A stretch of 38,368 nt of DNA, taken from NCBI GenBank assembly GCA_020846335.1, contig JADLED010000216.1:1-38368 (forward strand). The letters run 5' to 3'. The notes beneath the pieces are model-generated. The model was not told the DNA's origin, made no database searches, and was given only the letters and a program-made list of their open reading frames with translations. The position numbers and the translations under genes are program-made. Each line of letters opens with the position of its first letter. The stretch's first letter is position 1. This DNA is from Bacteroidia bacterium (GTDB lineage: Bacteria > Bacteroidota > Bacteroidia > B-17B0 > Aurantibacillaceae). Shown piece after piece: positions 16,104-23,328 of this stretch.

Positions 16104-16325
16104 ATGTATTGGACATTGGAATTGGCAAGTTGGTTAGAGGACGCACCGTGGCCTGCAACCAAAGATGAATTGATTGATTATGCCATGCGCAGTGGTGCAC
16201 CTATGGAAGTAATTGAAAACCTTCAGGAAATGGAAGACGAAGGCGAAAGCTACGAGAGTATTGAAGAGATTTGGCCGGATTACCCAACCAAAGATGATTT
16301 CTTTTTTAACGAAGATGAATTTTAA
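16104..16325 (+). CDS. DUF2795 domain-containing small acidic protein
   Basis: A 73-aa acidic protein (about one residue in four is Asp or Glu). It begins MYWTLELASWLEDAPWPATK and continues DELIDYAMRSGAPMEVIENLQEMEDEGESYESIEEIWPDYPTKDD. The middle (DELIDYAMRSGAPMEVIENLQ) fits DUF2795, a small helical domain. I recognise it as a strongly conserved Bacteroidota gene of unknown function. It is soluble, with no signal or membrane segment. A strong intrinsic terminator 30 bases after the stop marks it as a single-gene transcript, consistent with high expression. Confidence 0.85.
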   Translation: MYWTLELASWLEDAPWPATKDELIDYAMRSGAPMEVIENLQEMEDEGESYESIEEIWPDYPTKDDFFFNEDEF

Positions 16326-16355
16326 AGAAAGCAAAAACTATATTTTAAAATCAGG

Positions 16356-16382
16356 AGCCGTTCAGCAATGAACGGCTTTTTT
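16356..16382 (+). terminator. intrinsic terminator after the DUF2795 gene
   Basis: AGCCGTTCA (16356-16364), a GCAA tetraloop (GNRA type), TGAACGGCT (16369-16377) and then a T-tract to 16382. The arms are a perfect 9-bp match, the best terminator in the window. It separates the DUF2795 gene from the methyltransferase 22 bases downstream. Confidence 0.93.
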
Positions 16383-16403
16383 ATTGTTGAGAAATAACAT
16401 ATT

Positions 16404-17069
16404 ATGAAAACTGACAACACAGATTTAACAAGGTATTATAAACTGCGTGCGAATGAATACGACCAAATTTATTTAAAACCAGAGCGACAGGATGCCTTGG
16501 CAGCGGCTAAATTAATTTTGAAAGAGACGTTTAAAAACAAACATTTACTCGAGGTGGCCTGTGGCACCGGTTACTGGACAGAGGCCATGTCGCAAACGGC
16601 GGCCTCGGTTGTTGGCATAGATATTAATCAGGAAGTGTTGGAAATTGCGGCAAGAAAAAATTATGCTGGAGTGTTGCCAAATTTTATTGCGGCTGACATT
16701 TACCACTATGCGCCCACGCAATTACATAATGCACTTTTTGGAGGATTTATATGGAGCCATATAAAGCTGGAAGAAACAGAAAGGTTTATAACCACGCTGT
16801 TAAAGATGGTGGAAAAAAATTCGGTGATTGTTTTAATGGACAATGTTTATGTGGAAGGCAGTAATCTCCCCATCACACAAAGCGATGAGAATGGAAATAC
16901 CTACCAGACCAGAAAATTGAGTGATGGCACAACACATCAGGTGCTTAAAAACTTCCCATCCGAATCTTTTTTAAGGAATGTTTTTAAAGAAAAACTGGAA
17001 TCAATTAACTACATCCAACTTGACTATTATTGGCTGCTCACAGGCACGGTGAAGGGAACAGAGGATTAA
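16404..17069 (+). CDS. class I SAM-dependent methyltransferase
   Basis: A 221-aa methyltransferase with the Rossmann fold. Motif I is LLEVACGTGYWT (48-59), and the acidic residue binding the SAM ribose is in VVGIDINQE (69-77). Later blocks include FIAADIYHY and FGGFIWSHI (motif II/post-II region). The substrate is unknown; the N-terminus RYYKLRANEYDQIY resembles small-molecule methyltransferases of the ubiE/SmtA type more than RNA or protein enzymes. It follows the DUF2795 terminator and ends one base from the convergent patatin gene, so it needs its own promoter, which I could not identify. Confidence 0.88.
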   Translation: MKTDNTDLTRYYKLRANEYDQIYLKPERQDALAAAKLILKETFKNKHLLEVACGTGYWTEAMSQTAASVVGIDINQEVLEIAARKNYAGVLPNFIAADIYHYAPTQLHNALFGGFIWSHIKLEETERFITTLLKMVEKNSVIVLMDNVYVEGSNLPITQSDENGNTYQTRKLSDGTTHQVLKNFPSESFLRNVFKEKLESINYIQLDYYWLLTGTVKGTED

Positions 17070-17070
17070 G

Positions 17071-19374
17071 TTAATCGATGGACTTCCGGTTAAAGATGAT
17101 ATAACCAACATGTAGAAAGAACGATACCGGATTTTCGTTTCTGTCGTAGTAATTTAAACTGGCACTTACCGGGCCAATGGGACTATTGTAAACAACCGTG
17201 GCCACTCCTGAAAAATACCGGTGCAGAAAGGGTTGTGCCGAGTAATAGGACTTACCGTTAATATCACGATTAATGGTTAACACCGGCTGAAAAAGATAAG
17301 CTTCGAGGCGAATGTCGAAATTTTTAAGTGGGCTGGTAATGGCTTTAAGGCCCCCTGCTAAGTAATTGTGCGCGCGGTAGGCATCAATAAAAAAAGTCTG
17401 ACTTTCGGGTGTTGGATTAAACGCCGGTGCTGACAAAATGGTGGATTGGTAATTGGTAAAGAAGCTTTGTGTGGAATAAACACTTTCTAAAAACAAGCCA
17501 ATTTTAAAGCGTCTCAATGTTTTTATGTAACTGTCGAAGGTAAATTTAAGTTGCAACCAGGGTGTTTGTTTTTTGTTTTTGAAACTACCGGTATCAATAC
17601 TCGTATTGCCCGGCACAAACGATTCGTTACCGGCAAGGTACCTTGCTCTGGCGTTAAGAAAAGTTCCCTCCGTGGCATACATTTTACGATTGAGCGTATT
17701 TATTTTGTAGTTGGCCTGAACGAACCAGTAATCAAAATAGGTAATATCAGCCGTATCTGCTTTGCTAAAGGCATCGGTTTGGTAATATTGATTTTTCCAT
17801 TGCGTTAATCCACCCGAAACATTAAACTGAGAAATGTTGCCAACCGGCACGCCAATTTTTATTTCACCAAAACGGTCTTCCTGCACCAGATAGGCCGGCT
17901 TAATAAAATCATAAAACAAGGCACTGCTGCTGTAATAATCCCAACGCGATGCTGTAAATGAGGGTTCAATAAACAAAGGAATCCGTCCCGGAAAATCAAA
18001 ACGCAAATGTGAGTAACTGCCGGTGTAAAGTTTCCCCACATACCCATTGGCGTATGCGCTTATACCAATACGCCCCAAATGATTGTATTGCAAACCAAGA
18101 AAAGCCTCACTAATTGGTCGGTTAGAAAGGATGGAGCCGGGTTCGAGGTAAAATGGTTTTTCGTTTTTACCCTGCAGTTTAAGTGTGTAATGACCATTTT
18201 CGGGATTATAGGCAATCACAGGAAAAATATTTTTAATCTTGTCGTCGCTTGCCAGTCTGAAATACCTTTTGCGCAGTTGTTCAAGCGTAAAGGGTTTTTT
18301 ATTATAAAACAAACTACGGGTAATAAAGCGGCTTTGTCCGGCATTAAAACCTTTTACTTCAATTTTATCTATCAGTATTTCAGAATTGTTTTGATAACCT
18401 TTATAACGTAATCTTTTATCCTGCAATTCATTGTTATTTTGCCTTGCCTGGACTTTCATTTTTATTTCGGGCATAAGGCGCATGGTGGCGGCGTAGCCGC
18501 TGTCAATCAGGCGTTGGGCATTGTTAAAATTAAACACGCTCACATCGCTCCATGGTTCAACAATTACGCCATTATCGCACACGGGTTTAAAATTGGTTTG
18601 GCTCATGAGCAGCGTGCGTAGTTGCAGGTATAAATTTTCATCGTCGGGCACCGAATTTTTTTCGGCAACGTTAGAACCAATGATGTAATCGGGATTAAAA
18701 TCCTTCATCATCACATCGGTGGGAAAATTATTATACAATCCTCCATCAAACAATAATTTTCCATCAATGGTAATGGGGCGCAGATAAAAGGGGTAACTCA
18801 TGCTGGCCCTTATGGCACTTGGCAAATCACCGTTTTTAAAAACCACTGATTTTTTATTTTCAATATCGGCGGCCACACATCTGAATGGGATTAACAAACT
18901 GTCGAAATTATTCTGAAAGTGATTGGCCACTCCGGTAAAGGTTTCCATCAAATAGTAATCAATAGGAATAGAGTTGATAACATTGGTGGGTAAATTTTTC
19001 AGATAGTTATCCCTGAAATTGTATTTAAGTGTGAGCCAGGCAGCATAATCGTTCCGCTTTTTAACCATGTACTCGTATTTTACCGGCACATCCCCCCGCG
19101 TAATATTCTGAAAAAAGTAGGATTTTACAAGTTCCTCCATTTCTTGTGGGGTGTGGCCGCTGGCATAATAGGCGCCAATCAAACCACCAATGGAAGTGCC
19201 ACTCACATAATCCACAGGTATGTTGTTTTCTTCAAGCGCCTTTAAAACACCAATGTGGCAAAGGCCGCTGGCACCACCTCCACTTAATACCAAGCCAATT
19301 TTTTGAGCTTTAATAAAAATAAATGATAGAGAAAGCAACAGGGTTAAAGTGCGATATGGAACCGGTTTGAACAA
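17071..19374 (-). CDS. patatin-like phospholipase with POTRA and outer-membrane barrel
   Basis: Surface-associated lipase of 767 aa built like PlpD-type (type Vd) proteins. The signal peptide ends IKAQ (residues 20-23). The patatin domain (about 25-310) has oxyanion GGGASG (32-37), nucleophile S61 in GTSIG, and catalytic D210 in DGGLYNNFP. A POTRA-like module (about 345-415, ILIDKIEVKGFN ... YFRLASDDKIKNIFP) follows, then a C-terminal barrel (about 416-767) with many aromatic strands. The family hydrolyses phospholipids, here probably anchored at or exported through the outer membrane. The start is TTG at 19374; no ATG precedes the signal peptide. Its 3' end meets the methyltransferase. Confidence 0.9.
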   Translation of the reverse strand: MFKPVPYRTLTLLLSLSFIFIKAQKIGLVLSGGGASGLCHIGVLKALEENNIPVDYVSGTSIGGLIGAYYASGHTPQEMEELVKSYFFQNITRGDVPVKYEYMVKKRNDYAAWLTLKYNFRDNYLKNLPTNVINSIPIDYYLMETFTGVANHFQNNFDSLLIPFRCVAADIENKKSVVFKNGDLPSAIRASMSYPFYLRPITIDGKLLFDGGLYNNFPTDVMMKDFNPDYIIGSNVAEKNSVPDDENLYLQLRTLLMSQTNFKPVCDNGVIVEPWSDVSVFNFNNAQRLIDSGYAATMRLMPEIKMKVQARQNNNELQDKRLRYKGYQNNSEILIDKIEVKGFNAGQSRFITRSLFYNKKPFTLEQLRKRYFRLASDDKIKNIFPVIAYNPENGHYTLKLQGKNEKPFYLEPGSILSNRPISEAFLGLQYNHLGRIGISAYANGYVGKLYTGSYSHLRFDFPGRIPLFIEPSFTASRWDYYSSSALFYDFIKPAYLVQEDRFGEIKIGVPVGNISQFNVSGGLTQWKNQYYQTDAFSKADTADITYFDYWFVQANYKINTLNRKMYATEGTFLNARARYLAGNESFVPGNTSIDTGSFKNKKQTPWLQLKFTFDSYIKTLRRFKIGLFLESVYSTQSFFTNYQSTILSAPAFNPTPESQTFFIDAYRAHNYLAGGLKAITSPLKNFDIRLEAYLFQPVLTINRDINGKSYYSAQPFLHRYFSGVATVVYNSPIGPVSASLNYYDRNENPVSFFLHVGYIIFNRKSID

Positions 19375-19593
19375 ATTAAAATTTTTAAAATTAATTTATA
19401 AAAAGTAAACCAAACAAATCAGGCAGGTTTAATAAACTCTTTAAAACACGAATTTACCTATTTTTTTGGCTGCCACACATTGCTATGATTAATAGAACAT
19501 GCAAAAGTTTAAACGGTAAAAAAATAATTTGAGTTTAACAATGCACCGCTTATAACTGCTTCAAATAAGTGCCCTGCCTCAAAATGCTGTTTC

Positions 19594-19609
19594 AGATAAA
19601 TATTTATCT
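19594..19609. promoter_or_regulatory. 16-bp perfect palindrome before the OppB-type gene
   Basis: AGATAAATATTTATCT is a perfect 16-bp palindrome lying two bases before the GTG at 19612, in the divergent region between the patatin and permease genes. Its right half, with the following bases, also makes TATCTTAG (19605-19612), one mismatch from a TAnnTTTG box. The position suits an operator, but AT-rich palindromes also arise by chance. Confidence 0.4.
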
Positions 19610-19611
19610 TA

Positions 19612-20712
19612 GTGCCTGAGGCTAAACCAAAGGTGATTAAGTACATCATAAATAAATTTTTTTACGGCTTGCTCGTTCTGTTTGGCGTTATCACCACCAT
19701 TTTCTTTTTATTTAAACTTCAACCCGGCGACCCGGCCACCATTATATTGGGACAGCGTGCCACCGAAGAGGCCCGTGCAGCCATTCACCGCGATTTGGGA
19801 CTTGACCGCCCTCTCCTGGAGCAATACCTGAATTACCTCAACGATCTTTCGCCGGTTTCGGTACACAGCACAGTTAACTCAAAAAGTATTTGGTACCTCA
19901 ATCCTCAAAAATACTCATGGTTGCCCCTGATAAAGTTGGGACAAACAAAATGTCTGGTTTTAAAAACCCCGTATTTGCGCCGCAGCTACATTACCAAAAG
20001 ACCTGTGTCTGATATTATTGGCGAAACCCTGCCCGAAACCGCTGTACTGGCATTTTCGGCTATGCTGATAGCCACGGTGCTCGGCATTTTTTTAGGCGTA
20101 CTCACGGCCGTTAAAAAAAATTCATTCTTCGATCGGTCGGTGTTTGTGCTGGCAACCGTGTTTGGCATGAGCGCCCCATCTTTTTTGGTGGGATTAATTG
20201 TTGCCTGGTTGTTTGGTTACATTTTATCTTCCTACACAGGCTTGCACCCCTCGGGCAGTTTATTTGAACTTGATGTTTGGGAAGGCGAAAAAATGAAATT
20301 GAGTAATTTAATATTACCAGCCATTACCCTGGGTGTGAGACCACTCAGTATTGTGATTCAGCTCACACGCAGTTCGTTGCTCGATGTGCTTTCGCAGGAT
20401 TACATACGCACGGCCAAAGCCAAAGGATTATCGTTTGCAAAAGTGGTAAGCAAACACGCGCTTCGCAATGCACTCAATCCGGTGGTAACGGCCATTTCGG
20501 GATGGTTTGCAGGATTAATGGCCGGAGCGGTATTTGTTGAAAAAATATTTAGCTGGAAAGGTATTGGCAACGAAGTAGTGGAAGCGCTTAACAACAACGA
20601 TTTGCCGGTGGTGATGGGTGCCACAACCATTTTTGCCGTTATATTTGTAATAATTAATAGTGTCGTGGATATTATTTACGGAGTACTCGATCCACGTGTA
20701 AGAATAAAATAG
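19612..20712 (+). CDS. ABC transporter permease, OppB/DppB type
   Basis: Inner-membrane permease of the peptide/nickel uptake family, 366 aa. It has a TM segment at the N-terminus (YGLLVLFGVITTIFFLF), then the conserved QPGDPATIILGQRATEEA block and an extended periplasmic loop. Several more TM segments follow, with the permease-ATPase coupling loop SQDYIRTAKAKGLSFAKVVSKHALRNALNPV. No second permease, ATPase or binding-protein gene is adjacent, so partners must be encoded elsewhere. The start is uncertain: GTG 19612 gives MPEAKPKVIKYII, while GTG 19633 gives the more typical MIKYIINKFFYG. tpiA follows after 8 bases. Confidence 0.9.
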   Translation: MPEAKPKVIKYIINKFFYGLLVLFGVITTIFFLFKLQPGDPATIILGQRATEEARAAIHRDLGLDRPLLEQYLNYLNDLSPVSVHSTVNSKSIWYLNPQKYSWLPLIKLGQTKCLVLKTPYLRRSYITKRPVSDIIGETLPETAVLAFSAMLIATVLGIFLGVLTAVKKNSFFDRSVFVLATVFGMSAPSFLVGLIVAWLFGYILSSYTGLHPSGSLFELDVWEGEKMKLSNLILPAITLGVRPLSIVIQLTRSSLLDVLSQDYIRTAKAKGLSFAKVVSKHALRNALNPVVTAISGWFAGLMAGAVFVEKIFSWKGIGNEVVEALNNNDLPVVMGATTIFAVIFVIINSVVDIIYGVLDPRVRIK

Positions 20713-20720
20713 AACACAGT

Positions 20721-21479
20721 ATGCAAAGAAAAAAAATAGTAGCCGGAAACTGGAAAATGAATACCGATTTGAACGAAGCCATAGTGTTGGTAAATTCAAT
20801 TAAACAACAGGCAACAAAATACAAGGACGTTGAAAAAGTTATTTTTCCACCCTATTTGTTTTTAACCGAACTCAGCGAAATTTTAGACGGCGAAGCAAAT
20901 TTTGCCACAGGTGCACAAAACTGCAGCGAACACAGCAAAGGAGCATTTACTGGCGAAGTGTCGGCGAATATGATTGCTTCAGTGGGCTGTGCTTATGTTT
21001 TGGTAGGTCATAGCGAACGCCGCACTTATTTTAATGAAAGCAACAACCAATTAATTGCAAAAATTAATCAGGCACTCGAAAACAATTTAAAAGTGGTGTT
21101 TTGTTTTGGCGAACAACTTGCCGAGCGGAAAAGCAATTTGCATTTTGAAACGGTGAAGCAACAACTGGAAGAAGTACTGCAACATTTTCCAAAAGAAAAG
21201 TTAAACGATTTAGTGCTTGCTTACGAACCGGTTTGGGCCATTGGCACCGGCGAAACCGCTACGCCACAGCAGGCTCAGGAAATGCACGCCTACGTGCGAA
21301 AAGTGCTAAGCGGAATTTTTGGTGCTGAAGTGGCTAATCAGTTGTCGGTGTTATACGGAGGAAGTTGCAATGCTCAAAATGCAAAAGAATTATTTGCCTG
21401 TCCCGATGTGGATGGTGGACTGATTGGCGGTGCCAGTTTAAAGGCCGATGATTTTTGTAAAATAATAGATTCTTTCTGA
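20721..21479 (+). CDS. tpiA: triosephosphate isomerase
   Basis: Glycolytic enzyme interconverting dihydroxyacetone phosphate and glyceraldehyde 3-phosphate; a homodimeric TIM barrel of 252 aa. All catalytic residues are present: N10 and K12 in AGNWKMN, H97 in VGHSERR, and E169 in YEPVWAIGTG. The flexible loop 6 follows E169, and YGGSCN and GGLIGGASL near the C-terminus form the phosphate-binding end. It lies 8 bases after the OppB-type permease, and its stop overlaps the prmA start (TGATG), a tight three-gene operon with no functional link that I know of. Confidence 0.98.
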   Translation: MQRKKIVAGNWKMNTDLNEAIVLVNSIKQQATKYKDVEKVIFPPYLFLTELSEILDGEANFATGAQNCSEHSKGAFTGEVSANMIASVGCAYVLVGHSERRTYFNESNNQLIAKINQALENNLKVVFCFGEQLAERKSNLHFETVKQQLEEVLQHFPKEKLNDLVLAYEPVWAIGTGETATPQQAQEMHAYVRKVLSGIFGAEVANQLSVLYGGSCNAQNAKELFACPDVDGGLIGGASLKADDFCKIIDSF

Positions 21480-22306
21480 TGGCTTATCTGGCGTATCAAT
21501 TTACCGTAACACCGTCGCAGCCCGGCTCCGAAATTTTAATGGCCATGATTTCGGATTGGCCCTTTGATAGTTTTGATACCTCTGAAAACGGATTTACAGC
21601 ATACATCAAAGAGGAAGATGCATCTGAAGTAAATCTTGATGATTTTCAATTCGATGATTTTAAGTTTAGCTGCAAAATAGAAAAAATTGCCACCACCAAC
21701 TGGAATGCCGAATGGGAAAAGAATTTTGAACCTGTGCTGGTGGACGATTTGCTGTGTATCCGGGCACCGTTTCATGCTAAAAATGAAACCGTAAAACACG
21801 AAATTGTGATAATGCCTAAAATGAGTTTTGGTACAGGTCACCACCAAACCACAAGGCAAATGTGCAAGGAAATGTTTTCGCATCCATTTAAAAACAAACG
21901 GGTACTCGACATGGGCTGTGGCACAGGTATTTTGGCCATACTGGCGCATTTACTTGGTGCACGCAACATAACAGGCATAGACATTGATGAGTGGAGTGTG
22001 GAAAATGCCATTGAAAATTGTCAGTCGAACAATTGCGGCGACATTGTAATATTAAAAGGCGATGCACCCATACTCGAAACGCTTGGAACATTTGACGTGA
22101 TTTTGGCCAATATCAACAAAAACATTCTTAAAAAACAAATACCTGTTTATTCTAAAATAGCTAAAGCCGGCACACACCTTTATTTGAGCGGTTTTTTTAC
22201 AACAGATGTCGAAGAACTAAAACAAGTAGCCACAGAACACGGATTTAATTTTGTGTTAGCGCACAACGAAAACGAATGGGCCATGATGCTTTTGGAGAAG
22301 GGGTGA
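21479..22306 (+). CDS. prmA: ribosomal protein L11 methyltransferase
   Basis: SAM-dependent enzyme that trimethylates ribosomal protein L11. It is 275 aa: an N-terminal substrate-binding domain (about 1-100, with NWNAEWEKNFEPV) and a C-terminal methyltransferase domain. PKMSFGTGHHQTTRQM is the family's SAM-entry motif, RVLDMGCGTGILAI is motif I, and DVILANINKNIL the NxxxN-type catalytic block. It overlaps tpiA by one base. The last codons and the TGA stop merge into the 9-bp repeat array: GGG TGA AGG GAC reads like a decayed GGGACTGAA unit, so the repeat may have set the present C-terminus. Confidence 0.95.
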   Translation: MAYLAYQFTVTPSQPGSEILMAMISDWPFDSFDTSENGFTAYIKEEDASEVNLDDFQFDDFKFSCKIEKIATTNWNAEWEKNFEPVLVDDLLCIRAPFHAKNETVKHEIVIMPKMSFGTGHHQTTRQMCKEMFSHPFKNKRVLDMGCGTGILAILAHLLGARNITGIDIDEWSVENAIENCQSNNCGDIVILKGDAPILETLGTFDVILANINKNILKKQIPVYSKIAKAGTHLYLSGFFTTDVEELKQVATEHGFNFVLAHNENEWAMMLLEKG

Positions 22307-22307
22307 A

Positions 22308-22406
22308 GGGACAGAAGGGACGGAAGGGATTGAAGAGACTTAAGGGACAGAAGGGACTTAAGGGACAGAAGGGATTGAAGGGATTGAAGAGACTTAAGGG
22401 ACGAGA
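22308..22406 (+). repeat. 9-bp tandem repeat array 2 (GGGACTGAA type)
   Basis: Ten clean 9-bp units run from 22308 to 22397, plus a decayed eleventh to 22406. In order they are GGGACAGAA, GGGACGGAA, GGGATTGAA, GAGACTTAA, GGGACAGAA, GGGACTTAA, GGGACAGAA, GGGATTGAA twice, and GAGACTTAA. The array starts one base after the prmA stop and lies between the convergent genes prmA and suhB, as array 1 lies between uvrB and the GNAT gene. Both run in the same orientation relative to the upstream gene. Confidence 0.95.
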
Positions 22407-22432
22407 GACAAGATTCAAGAGACAAGACTCAA
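22405..22432 (+). repeat. two 14-bp units (GAGACAAGATTCAA type)
   Basis: GAGACAAGATTCAA (22405-22418) is followed directly by GAGACAAGACTCAA (22419-22432). They differ at one base from each other and match the perfect pair at 3277-3304 except at one position. They follow the 9-bp array, in the same order as the module at 3165-3192. Confidence 0.9.
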
Positions 22433-22524
22433 GAGGTTTATTAAACACTAAAAACTAACAACTAAAAACTTCAAAACTCAAGAGGTTTATTAAACACTAA
22501 AAACTAACAACTAAAACCTTCAAA
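22427..22524 (+). repeat. 49-bp direct tandem duplication
   Basis: The 49 bases at 22427-22475, beginning ACTCAAGAGGTTTATTAAAC, are repeated at 22476-22524 with one mismatch (AAAACT versus AAACCT near the end). The duplication covers the A-rich tail of the repeat locus and stops two bases before the suhB stop codon. The near identity indicates a recent event, either slippage or an unequal exchange. Confidence 0.95.
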
Positions 22525-22526
22525 AG

Positions 22527-23327
22527 CTAGTTCTTAAATTCTTGTTGAATCACCGAATTAAATTCGTTAAGCAGAGCGCCGTTTGTACACGAAATTTCTT
22601 TTCCAAACAGCCAGTTATCTCCACCACTAAAATCATTCACAGTTCCACCGGCTTCCTGAACAATCAAACCTCCGGCGGCCACATCCCATGCGTTGAGGTT
22701 GTATTCAAAAAAGGCATCCACTCTTCCGCAAGCCAAATAACAAAGGTCGGCAGCCGCGGCACCAATTCTACGCAAGCCATGAGTATGTTTCATAAAATAG
22801 GTGAGCGCCGAGAGGTAGTTTTCCAACCTCGAAAAATTATAAATCGGAAACCCAGTGGCAATAAGGCTTTCAGATAGTGATGCTCTTGCCGACACCCGAA
22901 TTGCTTTTCCGTTAAGCCAGGCGCCACATCCATTTTCAGCATAAAAACATTCGTCGCGGCTCACTTCGTAAACCACACCGGCCACCACTTTGGTATGATG
23001 CACCAGTGCAATGCTCACGGCGTAGCAGGCGATACCATGCACAAAATTGGTGGTGCCATCCAAAGGGTCCACAATCCAATTGTATTCTTTTTTTTCGTTA
23101 AGGGTGTTTTCCTCAACTATAAATCCGGCTTCAGGGAACAGTGCGGCTAAATCAGTCACAATCAGTTGTTCAGAGGTTTTATCCACATAACTTACCAAAT
23201 CGTTAAGCCCTTTTACTTCAACTTTTTCGTATTGAAAATTTTCGCGTTCCTGCCTAATGAAAGCACCGGCTTTTTTGGCCGTATCTATCATTCCTTTGAG
23301 AAGTGGGCTCAGTGCTTGTTTTTCCAT
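22527..23327 (-). CDS. suhB: inositol monophosphatase family protein (SuhB type)
   Basis: Mg-dependent phosphatase that removes phosphate from myo-inositol 1-phosphate or related sugar phosphates, 266 aa. The metal-binding signatures are VEEN (71-74), WIVDPLDGTTNF (84-95, with D87, D90, G91, T92) and the C-terminal WDVAAGGLIVQEAGG. I start it at ATG 23327, which leaves one base after the pyrC stop; an upstream TTG at 23339 would add MVPS inside pyrC. SuhB also acts in rRNA transcription in some proteobacteria, but nothing here shows that role. It is co-transcribed with pyrC and ends beside the 49-bp duplication. Confidence 0.93.
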   Translation of the reverse strand: MEKQALSPLLKGMIDTAKKAGAFIRQERENFQYEKVEVKGLNDLVSYVDKTSEQLIVTDLAALFPEAGFIVEENTLNEKKEYNWIVDPLDGTTNFVHGIACYAVSIALVHHTKVVAGVVYEVSRDECFYAENGCGAWLNGKAIRVSARASLSESLIATGFPIYNFSRLENYLSALTYFMKHTHGLRRIGAAAADLCYLACGRVDAFFEYNLNAWDVAAGGLIVQEAGGTVNDFSGGDNWLFGKEISCTNGALLNEFNSVIQQEFKN

Positions 23328-23328
23328 A

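Noticed and set aside
22276-22458. Forward frame through array 2 encoding Lys-Gly-Gln-Lys-Gly repeats
   Set aside because: It overlaps the end of prmA out of frame, is pure repeat translation, and has no conserved domain or start signal.
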